A stretch of DNA of 64,000 bases, from assembly GCA_017942025.1 (NCBI GenBank), contig JAGAVH010000033.1:25614-89613 (forward strand), written 5' to 3'. The translations under genes and the position numbers were made by a program. The stretch comes from Ruminiclostridium sp. (GTDB lineage: Bacteria > Bacillota > Clostridia > Oscillospirales > Ruminococcaceae). This document shows positions 43,686 through 51,484 of this stretch, piece by piece; the stretch's first letter is position 1; each line of letters begins with the position of its first letter. The notes below the pieces were generated by a model that was not told the DNA's origin, did no database searches, and saw only the letters and a program-made list of their open reading frames with translations.

Positions 43686-43727
43686 CTATTATATTTGTAA
43701 ACAGAAGTTTATTATATTTATAAACAA
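43686..43727 (-). repeat. Two 19-bp direct repeats upstream of lspA
   Basis: CTATTATATTTGTAAACAG and TTATTATATTTATAAACAA begin 23 bases apart. On the minus strand each holds a TATAAT, so they may be alternative -10 boxes or a binding site of lspA control. Confidence 0.45.
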
Positions 43728-43732
43728 CTCAG

Positions 43733-43756
43733 CACCGCCCGAAAAATCAGGCGGTG
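43733..43756 (-). terminator. Hairpin after divIVA
   Basis: CACCGCC and GGCGGTG with a ten-base spacer, nine bases after the divIVA stop. A T-run is lacking, so termination is likely partial. Confidence 0.5.
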
Positions 43757-43764
43757 GTGATATT

Positions 43765-44904
43765 TCAGTTATCTGTTTTCTGACCGAATTCAAGATTCTC
43801 ATGAGAATCCTTCTTTTCGCCCTTTCCTACTCCAAGCTTGAAGAGGATGGAGTCACCGAGAGATTTCTTGGGTTCTTCCTTCTTCTCTTCGGCAGGCTTT
43901 TCTTCAGCTTTTGCTTCGGCAGGCTTTTCTTCAGCTTTTTCTTCGGCAGGCTTTGCTTCTGCCTTTACTTCAGCAGGCTTTGCTTCTGCCTTTACTTCAG
44001 CAGGCTTTGCTTCTGCCTTTACTTCAGCAGGCTTTACTTCTGCCTTTGCTTCAGCAGGCTTTGCTTCTGCCTTTGCTTCAGCAGGCTTTGCTTCTGCCTT
44101 TACTTCAGCAGGCTTTACTTCAGCAGGCTTTACTTCTGCCTTTGCTTCAGCAGGCTTTGCTTCTGCCTTTGCTTCAGCAGGCTTCGCTTCTGCCTTTACT
44201 TCAGCAGGCTTCGCTTCTGCCTTTACTTCAGCAGGCTTTGCTTCTTCCTTCTTAGCTTCGGACTTCTTTGCAAAAGCACTGTCCTCAGGCTTTCTGCTTT
44301 CAACTTCCTTTGCTGTATTTACAACAAATTCACTCTCGCACTGCGCAGGGATACCCTTGATATATTCAATATGTGTCTTGTACGCGGCAAGTATCTTTGC
44401 AGTATAATCAGAAACCTCTTTTCTGGTTCTCTGTAATACTATCTGCTCTCTTTCCGTACGCTGCTGCATAGCAAGATGGATTTCTTCAGACTTTGCATTT
44501 GCGTCGGCAACAATATTCTTCGCCTTTTCCTGAGCCGCAGCCACTTCCTTATCAGACTGTTCCTTTTTCTTTGCGGCTGTGTCGTTAGCGTCCTTGACAA
44601 TCTTTTCAGCCTTTTCCTTAGCTTCCTTCAGAATCTTTTCAGCCTCTGCCTTAGCTTCGTTTTCAACTGCGATTGCCTGCTTTTTGGCAATAAGAAGTGC
44701 GTCACGGAGAGCGTCCTCGTCTTTACGGTATTCCTTTATCTTTTCAGCAAGAATCTTGAGCTTTTCCTCCAGCTCTTCGTTTTCCTTCTGGATACCAAGA
44801 TATTCAACAGATACATCTCTTAAAAATCTGTCAACATCATCGATATTATAACCGCCTTTCTTTACGGTATCAAAGCGTTTTTCCACAATGTCTTTTGCGT
44901 TCAC
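43765..44904 (-). CDS. divIVA: DivIVA-like protein with Lys/Ala/Pro/Glu repeats
   Basis: 379 residues from a GTG at 44904 with GGAGGG upstream. The N-terminal DivIVA domain is clear (about 1-55: DIVEKRFDTVKKGGYNIDDVDRFLRDV), followed by a coiled coil to about 200. Residues about 215-345 are repeats of KAEAKPAE-type units, then a basic-acidic end. DivIVA marks curved membrane at the poles and septum. Partners sepF, ylmH and lspA lie alongside, as in many Firmicutes. The repeat region is flexible and may vary between strains. Confidence 0.93.
   Translation of the reverse strand: MNAKDIVEKRFDTVKKGGYNIDDVDRFLRDVSVEYLGIQKENEELEEKLKILAEKIKEYRKDEDALRDALLIAKKQAIAVENEAKAEAEKILKEAKEKAEKIVKDANDTAAKKKEQSDKEVAAAQEKAKNIVADANAKSEEIHLAMQQRTEREQIVLQRTRKEVSDYTAKILAAYKTHIEYIKGIPAQCESEFVVNTAKEVESRKPEDSAFAKKSEAKKEEAKPAEVKAEAKPAEVKAEAKPAEAKAEAKPAEAKAEVKPAEVKPAEVKAEAKPAEAKAEAKPAEAKAEVKPAEVKAEAKPAEVKAEAKPAEVKAEAKPAEEKAEEKPAEAKAEEKPAEEKKEEPKKSLGDSILFKLGVGKGEKKDSHENLEFGQKTDN
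43905..44245 (-). repeat. In-frame tandem repeats in divIVA
   Basis: About fourteen units of 15 to 24 bases encode AKPAEVKAE/AKPAEAKAE/EKPAEEK variants. The purine-biased code gives long open frames on the opposite strand, which are not genes. Confidence 0.85.
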
Positions 44905-44927
44905 GGGTTTACCCTCCTGTTTATCCT

Positions 44928-45689
44928 TTATTTATATTTCTTTACTTTTATATGCGTGTTGCCTTTCCTGCCTGCCGCTCCGATTTCAGACAGCAGGAAT
45001 TTTCCTTTTCCCCTTATCGTGATTATATCTCCCTCTTTGATTGCTTTAGAAGGATTGTCACATACTTCGCCATTGAGCTGAACAAGCTGTGGCTTTAAAT
45101 ATCTGTCACAGGCAGTACCTCTTGAACAGTTAGCCATATTTCTGACCAGATTGTCAAGTCTGAGCGACGCCACCGAATAGGACAGCTCCTCGTACTGCTG
45201 TTTGGGTAGCTCAAAATCCACGCCGTAAGCACAGCTTACGCCAACCCTGCCTATTTTAAGTACAGAGTCCATTATAAGCTCCGCGGGTTTTTCAGTAACA
45301 AAAACCGCCGCTTTACCTTCGGTTATACAGATATCCCCTATAGTATCCCTTTCAAGACCTAGTCCCATAAGAGTACCGAGCACCTCTCTGTGTGTGACTT
45401 CATCACATCTACGAAAAGAGAAGGTTATTGCCTTTATCGGGAAAAGTGCAGGAAAATCACCCTCGTCATTCACATAGAAGGACGGTACTATACCAAAGCA
45501 CCTTCTCACAGCGTCTTCATTCCCCTTGCCACCGTAAAATCCGGTTACAAGGTCGGATGAAAATTTCATTGCTGATATCTTCATCTGTTCTGCCTCTGTA
45601 AGAAATCTTGTGAAGTAGGGGCGTGACTTGTCAAGAACGTCCTTCGCCGCACTCTGTATGCGCGAAAGAAGCTGATCCTGCTCTGTCAT
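44928..45689 (-). CDS. ylmH: YlmH-family S4-domain RNA-binding protein
   Basis: 253 residues. It has an N-terminal YlmH domain (FLTEAEQMKISAMKFSSDLVTGFYGGKGN) and a C-terminal S4 domain (about 180-245, RLDNLVRNMANCSRGTACDRYLKPQLVQLNGEV). Relatives of YlmH bind stalled ribosome-peptidyl-tRNA complexes. It begins one base after the sepF stop. Confidence 0.92.
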   Translation of the reverse strand: MTEQDQLLSRIQSAAKDVLDKSRPYFTRFLTEAEQMKISAMKFSSDLVTGFYGGKGNEDAVRRCFGIVPSFYVNDEGDFPALFPIKAITFSFRRCDEVTHREVLGTLMGLGLERDTIGDICITEGKAAVFVTEKPAELIMDSVLKIGRVGVSCAYGVDFELPKQQYEELSYSVASLRLDNLVRNMANCSRGTACDRYLKPQLVQLNGEVCDNPSKAIKEGDIITIRGKGKFLLSEIGAAGRKGNTHIKVKKYK

Positions 45690-45690
45690 A

Positions 45691-46113
45691 TCAGTCTAAT
45701 GTATCAAAAATGTCGTCGCTACCGGAAATATTGTTGATTTCTTCGATGAAATCGCCGGAAATATCAACGTTGTAGGGAGCGAGGACGTAGGTTGTATCGC
45801 CGATTCTCTTGAGCTCGCCGTCTGTGATATAGCTTACGCCGCCTAAAAAGTCGATAAGACGGTTTGCGATATCCTTGTTTGTATTGTTGAACATAAGAAT
45901 TACTGTTGTCTTATTCTTGTAAAGCTCTGCAATTTCTGCAGCATCGCTGTATTTCTTGGGTCTGTTTACAACAAGATGAAGTGTTGTGCTTGCATTGAAG
46001 GTGAATACCTTTGAGCCTGCTGTAGCACCTGAATCAGCTCTTGCTGTTGCTACATCGGATTCGCTGTAGTTGTCAAAATCTTCATCGTTTCTGATTTTAC
46101 TAAAAAATGCCAT
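45691..46113 (-). CDS. sepF: Cell division protein SepF
   Basis: 140 residues. The C-terminal SepF core (about 40-130: FNASTTLHLVVNRPKKYSDA ... VILMFNNTNKDIANRLIDFLGGVSY) polymerises and anchors FtsZ to the membrane through an N-terminal amphipathic helix (FFSKIRNDEDFDNY). GGAGGAAATAACA precedes the ATG. It lies between yggS and ylmH. Confidence 0.96.
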   Translation of the reverse strand: MAFFSKIRNDEDFDNYSESDVATARADSGATAGSKVFTFNASTTLHLVVNRPKKYSDAAEIAELYKNKTTVILMFNNTNKDIANRLIDFLGGVSYITDGELKRIGDTTYVLAPYNVDISGDFIEEINNISGSDDIFDTLD

Positions 46114-46132
46114 TGTTATTTCCTCCGGATTT

Positions 46133-46858
46133 TTATATTGTATAATTTCTATAGCCGAATAATCCGCTGCCTATTCTGACTATGTTCGAACCGTATTTTA
46201 CTGCCGCGGCATAATCCCCCGACATCCCCATAGAAAGAGTATCCATGCCGTTAAGGGCATTTTCACCGTTTCTGAGATTTTCATAAAGCTCCTGCATACG
46301 TGGGAAGTAATATTCGCCTTCAAGCGGTGGAGGGATTGTCATAAGTCCCCTGATGCGTACATTCCGGAGCTCAGCTATCGTTTTTGCCGCTTCTGAAAGC
46401 TCAATGTCGGTAAAACCGCCCTTGGAGAGCTCATTTCCTATATTTACTTCCAGCAATATGTCCATTGTTATATTTTTCGATAAGGCTCTGCGGTTTATTT
46501 CCTCAGCAAGCTTTATGCTGTCCACCGAGTGAATCATCCTCACCTTATCAATTATATACTTAACTTTGTTATTTTGCAAGCCTCCGATGAAATGAATTTC
46601 AGAATTTTCCGAATAATTCTCGTATTTTCCGAGAAATTCCTGCACTCTGTTCTCGCCAAGCAGGTCAATTCCAAGACTTTCGGCGTAATTTATCTTATCG
46701 GTTGCTACTGTTTTGGTAACAGCCATTATACGCACCTTGTCTTTTCTGCCTGCTTTATCCATCGCCTCGGCTATCTGCTCTTTTATAAATTCATAGTTTG
46801 CTCTGATATCCTGAAGAGCTGTATCAGCGGCAGCTTTTATATCAGGTGCTTTGCTCAT
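46133..46858 (-). CDS. yggS: YggS/PLPBP-family PLP-binding protein
   Basis: 241 residues. The PLP Lys is in RIMAVTKTVA, the GENRVQEFLGK and FIGGLQNNKVKYI segments are typical, and the C-terminal phosphate motif is SMGMSGDYAAAVKYGSNIVRIGSGLFG. These proteins manage pyridoxal phosphate homeostasis. The start overlaps the upstream gene by 17 bases with AAAGGAG. Confidence 0.95.
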   Translation of the reverse strand: MSKAPDIKAAADTALQDIRANYEFIKEQIAEAMDKAGRKDKVRIMAVTKTVATDKINYAESLGIDLLGENRVQEFLGKYENYSENSEIHFIGGLQNNKVKYIIDKVRMIHSVDSIKLAEEINRRALSKNITMDILLEVNIGNELSKGGFTDIELSEAAKTIAELRNVRIRGLMTIPPPLEGEYYFPRMQELYENLRNGENALNGMDTLSMGMSGDYAAAVKYGSNIVRIGSGLFGYRNYTI

Positions 46859-48089
46859 TTCCGCTCTCCTTTTCCGATACGTGAATCTTAAACTTGCCGT
46901 CTACTATAACATTATCATACAAATCGAGATAATTATCCTGGTTACCGGGTCTGTGTTCAGCTATTATAAAGTCCTCTCCGGCATAAACCTCTTCAATCCT
47001 TCTGAAGTAACCCTCGTTACCGTAAAGGATATAGACGCCCTTTTCGCCGTCCTTATTGATACGGATAGCGTCCGAAGATATTCTGATACCGCTCTTCTTG
47101 CTCACCACAAGCTCAAACTTTCCGGTACGGGAAGAGGCAAGCTCGGCATTGAGTACATCGCTGGAAAAAATTACCACACTTCCGTTTTCATCATAGCGCT
47201 GTATGTACTCTACAGTCACTTCAAGAACTGAACTGTCCTTGCTGAAAACCAGACTTTCCTTATCGCCGACCGATAAAAGCGCGGCCCTGTTGTCATCTAT
47301 AACAGCCGCCAGCTTCCACTTGTAGCCGTCTATCATCTTTCCGATAACATTTACGCCCGAGGTTGCTTTTTTCGGTGCTTCTACAACCGCCTTTATCTGT
47401 GACGGAGTAAGAGTCTGTGCATCTGCCATTGCAAGCTCGCTCTCATAGCCGTCGGTACTGCTGACAAAATAGCCTGCTTCATCGGAAATAACCGACTGGG
47501 GCTCGCTGCTTATTCTCGCTTCAAGAGTTCTTACCTCATCACGGAGCTTTTCAATGATGCTCTCATAGCTTTCGGCTCTGCCCTTTGCTATATCTCTTTT
47601 GCTCTGAAGACTGAGCATATCATATTTAAGCTGTGACGCTTTTTTATAGTCCCCCTTGTCAAGAGCGCTTATTATCTCTATATGCTTTTCACCGATAAGC
47701 TTGTTATAAGCCTCTGCCTGAGAACCATCTGTACCTGCAAGACTCTGAGCGTCAACAAGGGTTTCTATTCTCTTGTTAAGCTTATCTATTCTGTCGCAGA
47801 TATCTATATCTGACGAAGAGGCGTAAACACTTGCTATAACACTGTTTATCGCAAGTCGTGAGCCGTCCTCGTGCTCATACTGCAAAACGCCGCTGTAGGA
47901 ACGCTCTACTATATGCTCGTCCCTTACAAATACGCCGTCAAATTCTACTGTATCCACAAGCTCATACAATCTTGCAACCTCAGTTCTGCAGGCATTTTCA
48001 GGTATCACTATTATCTGACCGACAATAGTAAGTACCAGAAATACTGCAAGCACTATTGAGAGTATTGTTGTGGTTTTTGATTTATCCAT
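46842..48089 (-). CDS. HlyD-like membrane-anchored coiled-coil protein
   Basis: 415 residues. One N-terminal membrane helix (about 7-28), a beta segment with a hairpin (VFVRDEHIVERSYSGVLQY), a long coiled coil (about 95-200) and a C-terminal beta domain (GVNVIGKMIDGYKWKLAAVIDDN; EGYFRRIEEVYAGEDFIIAE). This is the layout of periplasmic-adaptor-type HlyD proteins, and the gene regularly precedes yggS-sepF in Clostridia. Its function is not established. Confidence 0.75.
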   Translation of the reverse strand: MDKSKTTTILSIVLAVFLVLTIVGQIIVIPENACRTEVARLYELVDTVEFDGVFVRDEHIVERSYSGVLQYEHEDGSRLAINSVIASVYASSSDIDICDRIDKLNKRIETLVDAQSLAGTDGSQAEAYNKLIGEKHIEIISALDKGDYKKASQLKYDMLSLQSKRDIAKGRAESYESIIEKLRDEVRTLEARISSEPQSVISDEAGYFVSSTDGYESELAMADAQTLTPSQIKAVVEAPKKATSGVNVIGKMIDGYKWKLAAVIDDNRAALLSVGDKESLVFSKDSSVLEVTVEYIQRYDENGSVVIFSSDVLNAELASSRTGKFELVVSKKSGIRISSDAIRINKDGEKGVYILYGNEGYFRRIEEVYAGEDFIIAEHRPGNQDNYLDLYDNVIVDGKFKIHVSEKESGNEQST

Positions 48090-48098
48090 TTATTTATT

Positions 48099-48344
48099 TT
48101 ACACTTCCTCGTTCTTTTCGAAGGCGTCAAGTATTGAAATGCTTCTCATAGGAGAAATAGTGGATATAGCGTGCTTGTAGATAAGATTCTGCTTGCCCTC
48201 TGTATCCAGTATCACGGTATAGTTGTCAAAACCTCTTACCATGCCCTTGAACTGAAAGCCATTTGTGATGTAGATAGTCACAGGTATCTTCTCTTTTCTT
48301 GCCTGATTTAAAAATACATCCTGTAAGTTGAGTTCCTTTGCCAT
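48099..48344 (-). CDS. hfq: RNA chaperone Hfq
   Basis: 81 residues from the ATG at 48344 with AAAGGAACAATT upstream. Sm1 ([30 protein letters not shown]) and Sm2 (the variant YKHAISTI) are typical. It forms a hexamer that pairs small RNAs with mRNAs. It is 126 bases downstream of miaA, as in many bacteria. Confidence 0.95.
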   Translation of the reverse strand: MAKELNLQDVFLNQARKEKIPVTIYITNGFQFKGMVRGFDNYTVILDTEGKQNLIYKHAISTISPMRSISILDAFEKNEEV

Positions 48345-48470
48345 AATTGTTCCTTTCTTCGGGGTAACAGCATCCCCACAAATAAAATAACTGATATAAA
48401 GCTGCGGCAATTTATCTGTCTGCGTTCTTTGACGGAGCGTGCCGTGCCTATTTATATATTGTAACACATT

Positions 48471-49412
48471 TCAGCATAAATTTCCATACATTTTTATACT
48501 TTTTTTTGCAATTTCTAAAATTTCCCTCAAATCGGTGTCGTCTGTGACCTTTATCCAGTTGATACGGTTGTCACGTCTGAACCAGGTGAGCTGTCTTTTG
48601 GCGTATTTTCTTGTTTCCTGCTTCAGCCTTTCTACGCAGGTCTCAAGCTCTTCTTCTCCTCTCAGAAAGGGCAGAAGCTCCTTGTAGCCTATCGCCTGCG
48701 CCGCTGTCGGATAATCCTCCCTTAGATAAAACTCCCTTGCCTCATCCAGAAGTCCGCTGTCCAGCATAATATCGACACGTCTGTTTATTCTGTCATAAAG
48801 CTGACTGCGGTCATAGTCAAGAGCTATCATACAAGGCTCATAAGGAGAGGGTATTGTGCGGCTCTCCTTCTGTAGCTGTGACATGGTTTTTCCTGTAATC
48901 TTATATACCTCCAGTGCTCTTATGACACGGGACTGATTATTTTCGTGAAGATTTGCGGCAGTTTCGGGATCGATTTCTCTCAGCATATCCATAAGACAGC
49001 CATTACCCTTTTGCGCGGCAAGCTGTCTCAGCTCTTCTCTGTAGGCGTAGTCGCATTCGCTTTCCTCAAACTGAATATTATTTATAAGCGAGCTGATATA
49101 AAGTCCCGTACCGCCTACTATCATAGGGAGCTTTCCACGGGAGGCTATATCCTCTATCCTTTCACGGGCAAGCCTTACATAGTCGGCTACCGAAAAGGGT
49201 TCGCAGGGATCCAGAAAATCCATAAGATGATGAGGGATACCGTCTCTTTCTGCTAAGGAGGGCTTTGCAGTTGCTATATCCATACCCTTGTATATCTGCA
49301 TGGAGTCGGCTGAAATTATCTCGGCGTCAAGCTCCTTTGCAAGCTCTACCGAAAGTGCCGTCTTACCGCTGGCGGTAGGTCCGCAGATAACTACCACAAA
49401 CTGCTTTTTCAT
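48471..49412 (-). CDS. miaA: tRNA dimethylallyltransferase
   Basis: 313 residues. The P-loop is CGPTASGKTALS, with ISADSMQIYKGMDIATAKPS and GGTGLYISSLI. It adds dimethylallyl to A37 of tRNAs that read UNN codons, the substrate for MiaB encoded nearby. AAAGGGGG precedes the ATG, 21 bases after mutL. Confidence 0.96.
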   Translation of the reverse strand: MKKQFVVVICGPTASGKTALSVELAKELDAEIISADSMQIYKGMDIATAKPSLAERDGIPHHLMDFLDPCEPFSVADYVRLARERIEDIASRGKLPMIVGGTGLYISSLINNIQFEESECDYAYREELRQLAAQKGNGCLMDMLREIDPETAANLHENNQSRVIRALEVYKITGKTMSQLQKESRTIPSPYEPCMIALDYDRSQLYDRINRRVDIMLDSGLLDEAREFYLREDYPTAAQAIGYKELLPFLRGEEELETCVERLKQETRKYAKRQLTWFRRDNRINWIKVTDDTDLREILEIAKKSIKMYGNLC

Positions 49413-49432
49413 ATAATCCCCCTTTCATTTTC

Positions 49433-51472
49433 TTAGCTTCTGCCGAAGAAATGCTCCAGCTTTGATTTTGATAAAGCTATCATAACAGGTCTGCCGTGAG
49501 GACAGAATCTGATTTTCTCGTCATTATATACTCTTCTTGCAAGAGCGTCAAGCTGAGCAAGCTCTGTATGGTCATTTGCTTTTATAGCTGACTTACACGC
49601 CATTGAATGAAGAATATCATCGTACATAGCTCCGCTCTGTTCGGTGTTTCCCTGCATCAGCCGCTGGGCTACCATAGCCACAAGCTCCTGGGGAGTGCAT
49701 CTGACTATAGTCGGCATTGCGGTAACCGACACCGTCATATCATCACCGAAGATAAGCTCCAGTCCCGTCTGCTCCACAAAGCTGTAGTATTCCTGCAAAG
49801 AGTTATATTCCTCTGCAGAAAGTCTTATTTCCGTCTTGTCAATAAGCAGCTGTGAGCTGTCGGAAAAATCCTCCTTCAGCTTTTCAAAGCGGATTCTTTC
49901 GTGGGCGGCGTGCTTGTCTATCAGAATCAGCTGTTCCTCCGCCTCACAGATTATATAGGTTGCCGAAAATTCGCCTATCACCCTGATATCCTTTTCAGGC
50001 TCAGGCTCTTCGGTTTTTATTATTGTTTTTGCTATCGGCGCAGTTTCAGAAATTTTCGAAGGGGCATTTATATACTTAAAGCCTTCGGTTTTTTCAGCTT
50101 CTTCTGCCTTACAGTTTTCAGACTTTTTGAAGATATCTGCTTCTTTTTTCTGTTCCTGAACGGAAATTCGGGAGGTTATTTCTTCCTTCTGAGGAATTTT
50201 TACCTCGTATTCATCCCTCGTGCTATGAAAAGCAGGAGTCATTTTAAGCTCCGTCGGATATACAACAGAGGCGCTTACATTTTCTGTTTTTTCTACAAAG
50301 CCTGACGTCTTCTGTTCAGGTTTTACTTTCCCTTGTTCCGGCTTCACTTCTTCTGTTTTTTCGGATAAAGTCTGCTGAATTGCAGGCTTTATCTCAGGAT
50401 TTTTAGCAAAATAATCGGCTCTGCTTTCATATTTCGGCTTTGCCGGTACCTCTGACTTTATATCAATCTGCTTTTTATCGTTGGCACAATTTAAAAGCGC
50501 ATTCTTTGTTGCAAGATAAACGGCGTCAAACACAGGCTTTTCATAAGCAAATCGGATTTCTGTCTTTGCAGGATGTACGTTTACATCCACCGTTTCGGGC
50601 CTTATCTTTATAAAAAGCACACAAGCAGGGAATTTTCCCACCATTATGCTGTTTCTGTAACCTTCTTCAAGCGCCGCCATACAGGTGGTGCTTTTTATGT
50701 ATCTGTTATTTACAAAAAAGGTCTGCATACTGCGACTTGCTCTGCAGAAAAGCGGAGAAGACACAAAGCCGGTTACCTCCACATCGTTGATTGAAAAATC
50801 AACAGGCACAAAGCTCTCTGCAAGCTGTCTGCCGAATACCGCCTTTATAGCACCTATCAGCGAGCCGTCGCCGGAAGTCAGTCTTACACTCTTATTATCT
50901 CTTATAAAGCGGAAGCTGATCTCGGGATGAGCAAGCGCTAATTTATCCACTACAGAGGCAATGAAGTTACCCTCGGATATATCCTTTTTCAGAAACTTCA
51001 GTCTTGCAGGAGTGTTGTAAAACAGCTCTCTTATAATTATCGTTGTACCGATGGGACAGCCACAGGACTCATATTCCGTCTGCTCGCCGCCCTCAATTTT
51101 GTATCTGCCGCCAAGCTCATCACATTCTCTTCTGGTCATCATTTCGACCTTTGCCACGGCGGCTACCGAAGCGAGCGCCTCACCACGAAAGCCCATCGTA
51201 CCGATGCAGTCGAGGTCTGTAGCCTTACTTATCTTGCTTGTGGCATGACGAAGGAAGGCCGTCGGTATTTCAGGAAATGCTATACCGCAGCCGTCATCGG
51301 TGATGCGCATATAGCTTATGCCACCGCTTTTTATTTCAATTGTGATGTGCTTTGCACCTGCGTCAACAGAGTTTTCTATAAGCTCCTTTATAACAGATGA
51401 AGGTCTTTCGATGACCTCGCCTGCCGCTATAAGCTCCGCTACGCTTTTATCAAGTAATTTTATTGTCGGCAT
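49433..51472 (-). CDS. mutL: DNA mismatch repair protein MutL (endonuclease type)
   Basis: 679 residues. The GHKL ATPase domain (1-330) has IELIENSVDAGA-type motif I (KELIENSVDAGAKHI), DDGCGI and GFRGEALASV. A long linker (about 335-500) precedes a C-terminal dimerisation/endonuclease domain with IDKHAAHERIRFE, the DQHA-x2-E-x4-E metal motif with Lys in place of Gln, and CPHGRPVM near the end. It nicks the new strand after mismatch recognition by MutS. It lies 12 bases after mutS. Confidence 0.97.
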   Translation of the reverse strand: MPTIKLLDKSVAELIAAGEVIERPSSVIKELIENSVDAGAKHITIEIKSGGISYMRITDDGCGIAFPEIPTAFLRHATSKISKATDLDCIGTMGFRGEALASVAAVAKVEMMTRRECDELGGRYKIEGGEQTEYESCGCPIGTTIIIRELFYNTPARLKFLKKDISEGNFIASVVDKLALAHPEISFRFIRDNKSVRLTSGDGSLIGAIKAVFGRQLAESFVPVDFSINDVEVTGFVSSPLFCRASRSMQTFFVNNRYIKSTTCMAALEEGYRNSIMVGKFPACVLFIKIRPETVDVNVHPAKTEIRFAYEKPVFDAVYLATKNALLNCANDKKQIDIKSEVPAKPKYESRADYFAKNPEIKPAIQQTLSEKTEEVKPEQGKVKPEQKTSGFVEKTENVSASVVYPTELKMTPAFHSTRDEYEVKIPQKEEITSRISVQEQKKEADIFKKSENCKAEEAEKTEGFKYINAPSKISETAPIAKTIIKTEEPEPEKDIRVIGEFSATYIICEAEEQLILIDKHAAHERIRFEKLKEDFSDSSQLLIDKTEIRLSAEEYNSLQEYYSFVEQTGLELIFGDDMTVSVTAMPTIVRCTPQELVAMVAQRLMQGNTEQSGAMYDDILHSMACKSAIKANDHTELAQLDALARRVYNDEKIRFCPHGRPVMIALSKSKLEHFFGRS

Positions 51473-51484
51473 TGGTTTTCCTTT

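Noticed and set aside
43838-44407. Open frames on the plus strand opposite divIVA, rich in Ala/Ser/Phe or Leu/Cys repeats
   Set aside because: They are the reverse readings of the Lys/Ala/Pro/Glu repeat of DivIVA; no ribosome binding site or promoter supports them.
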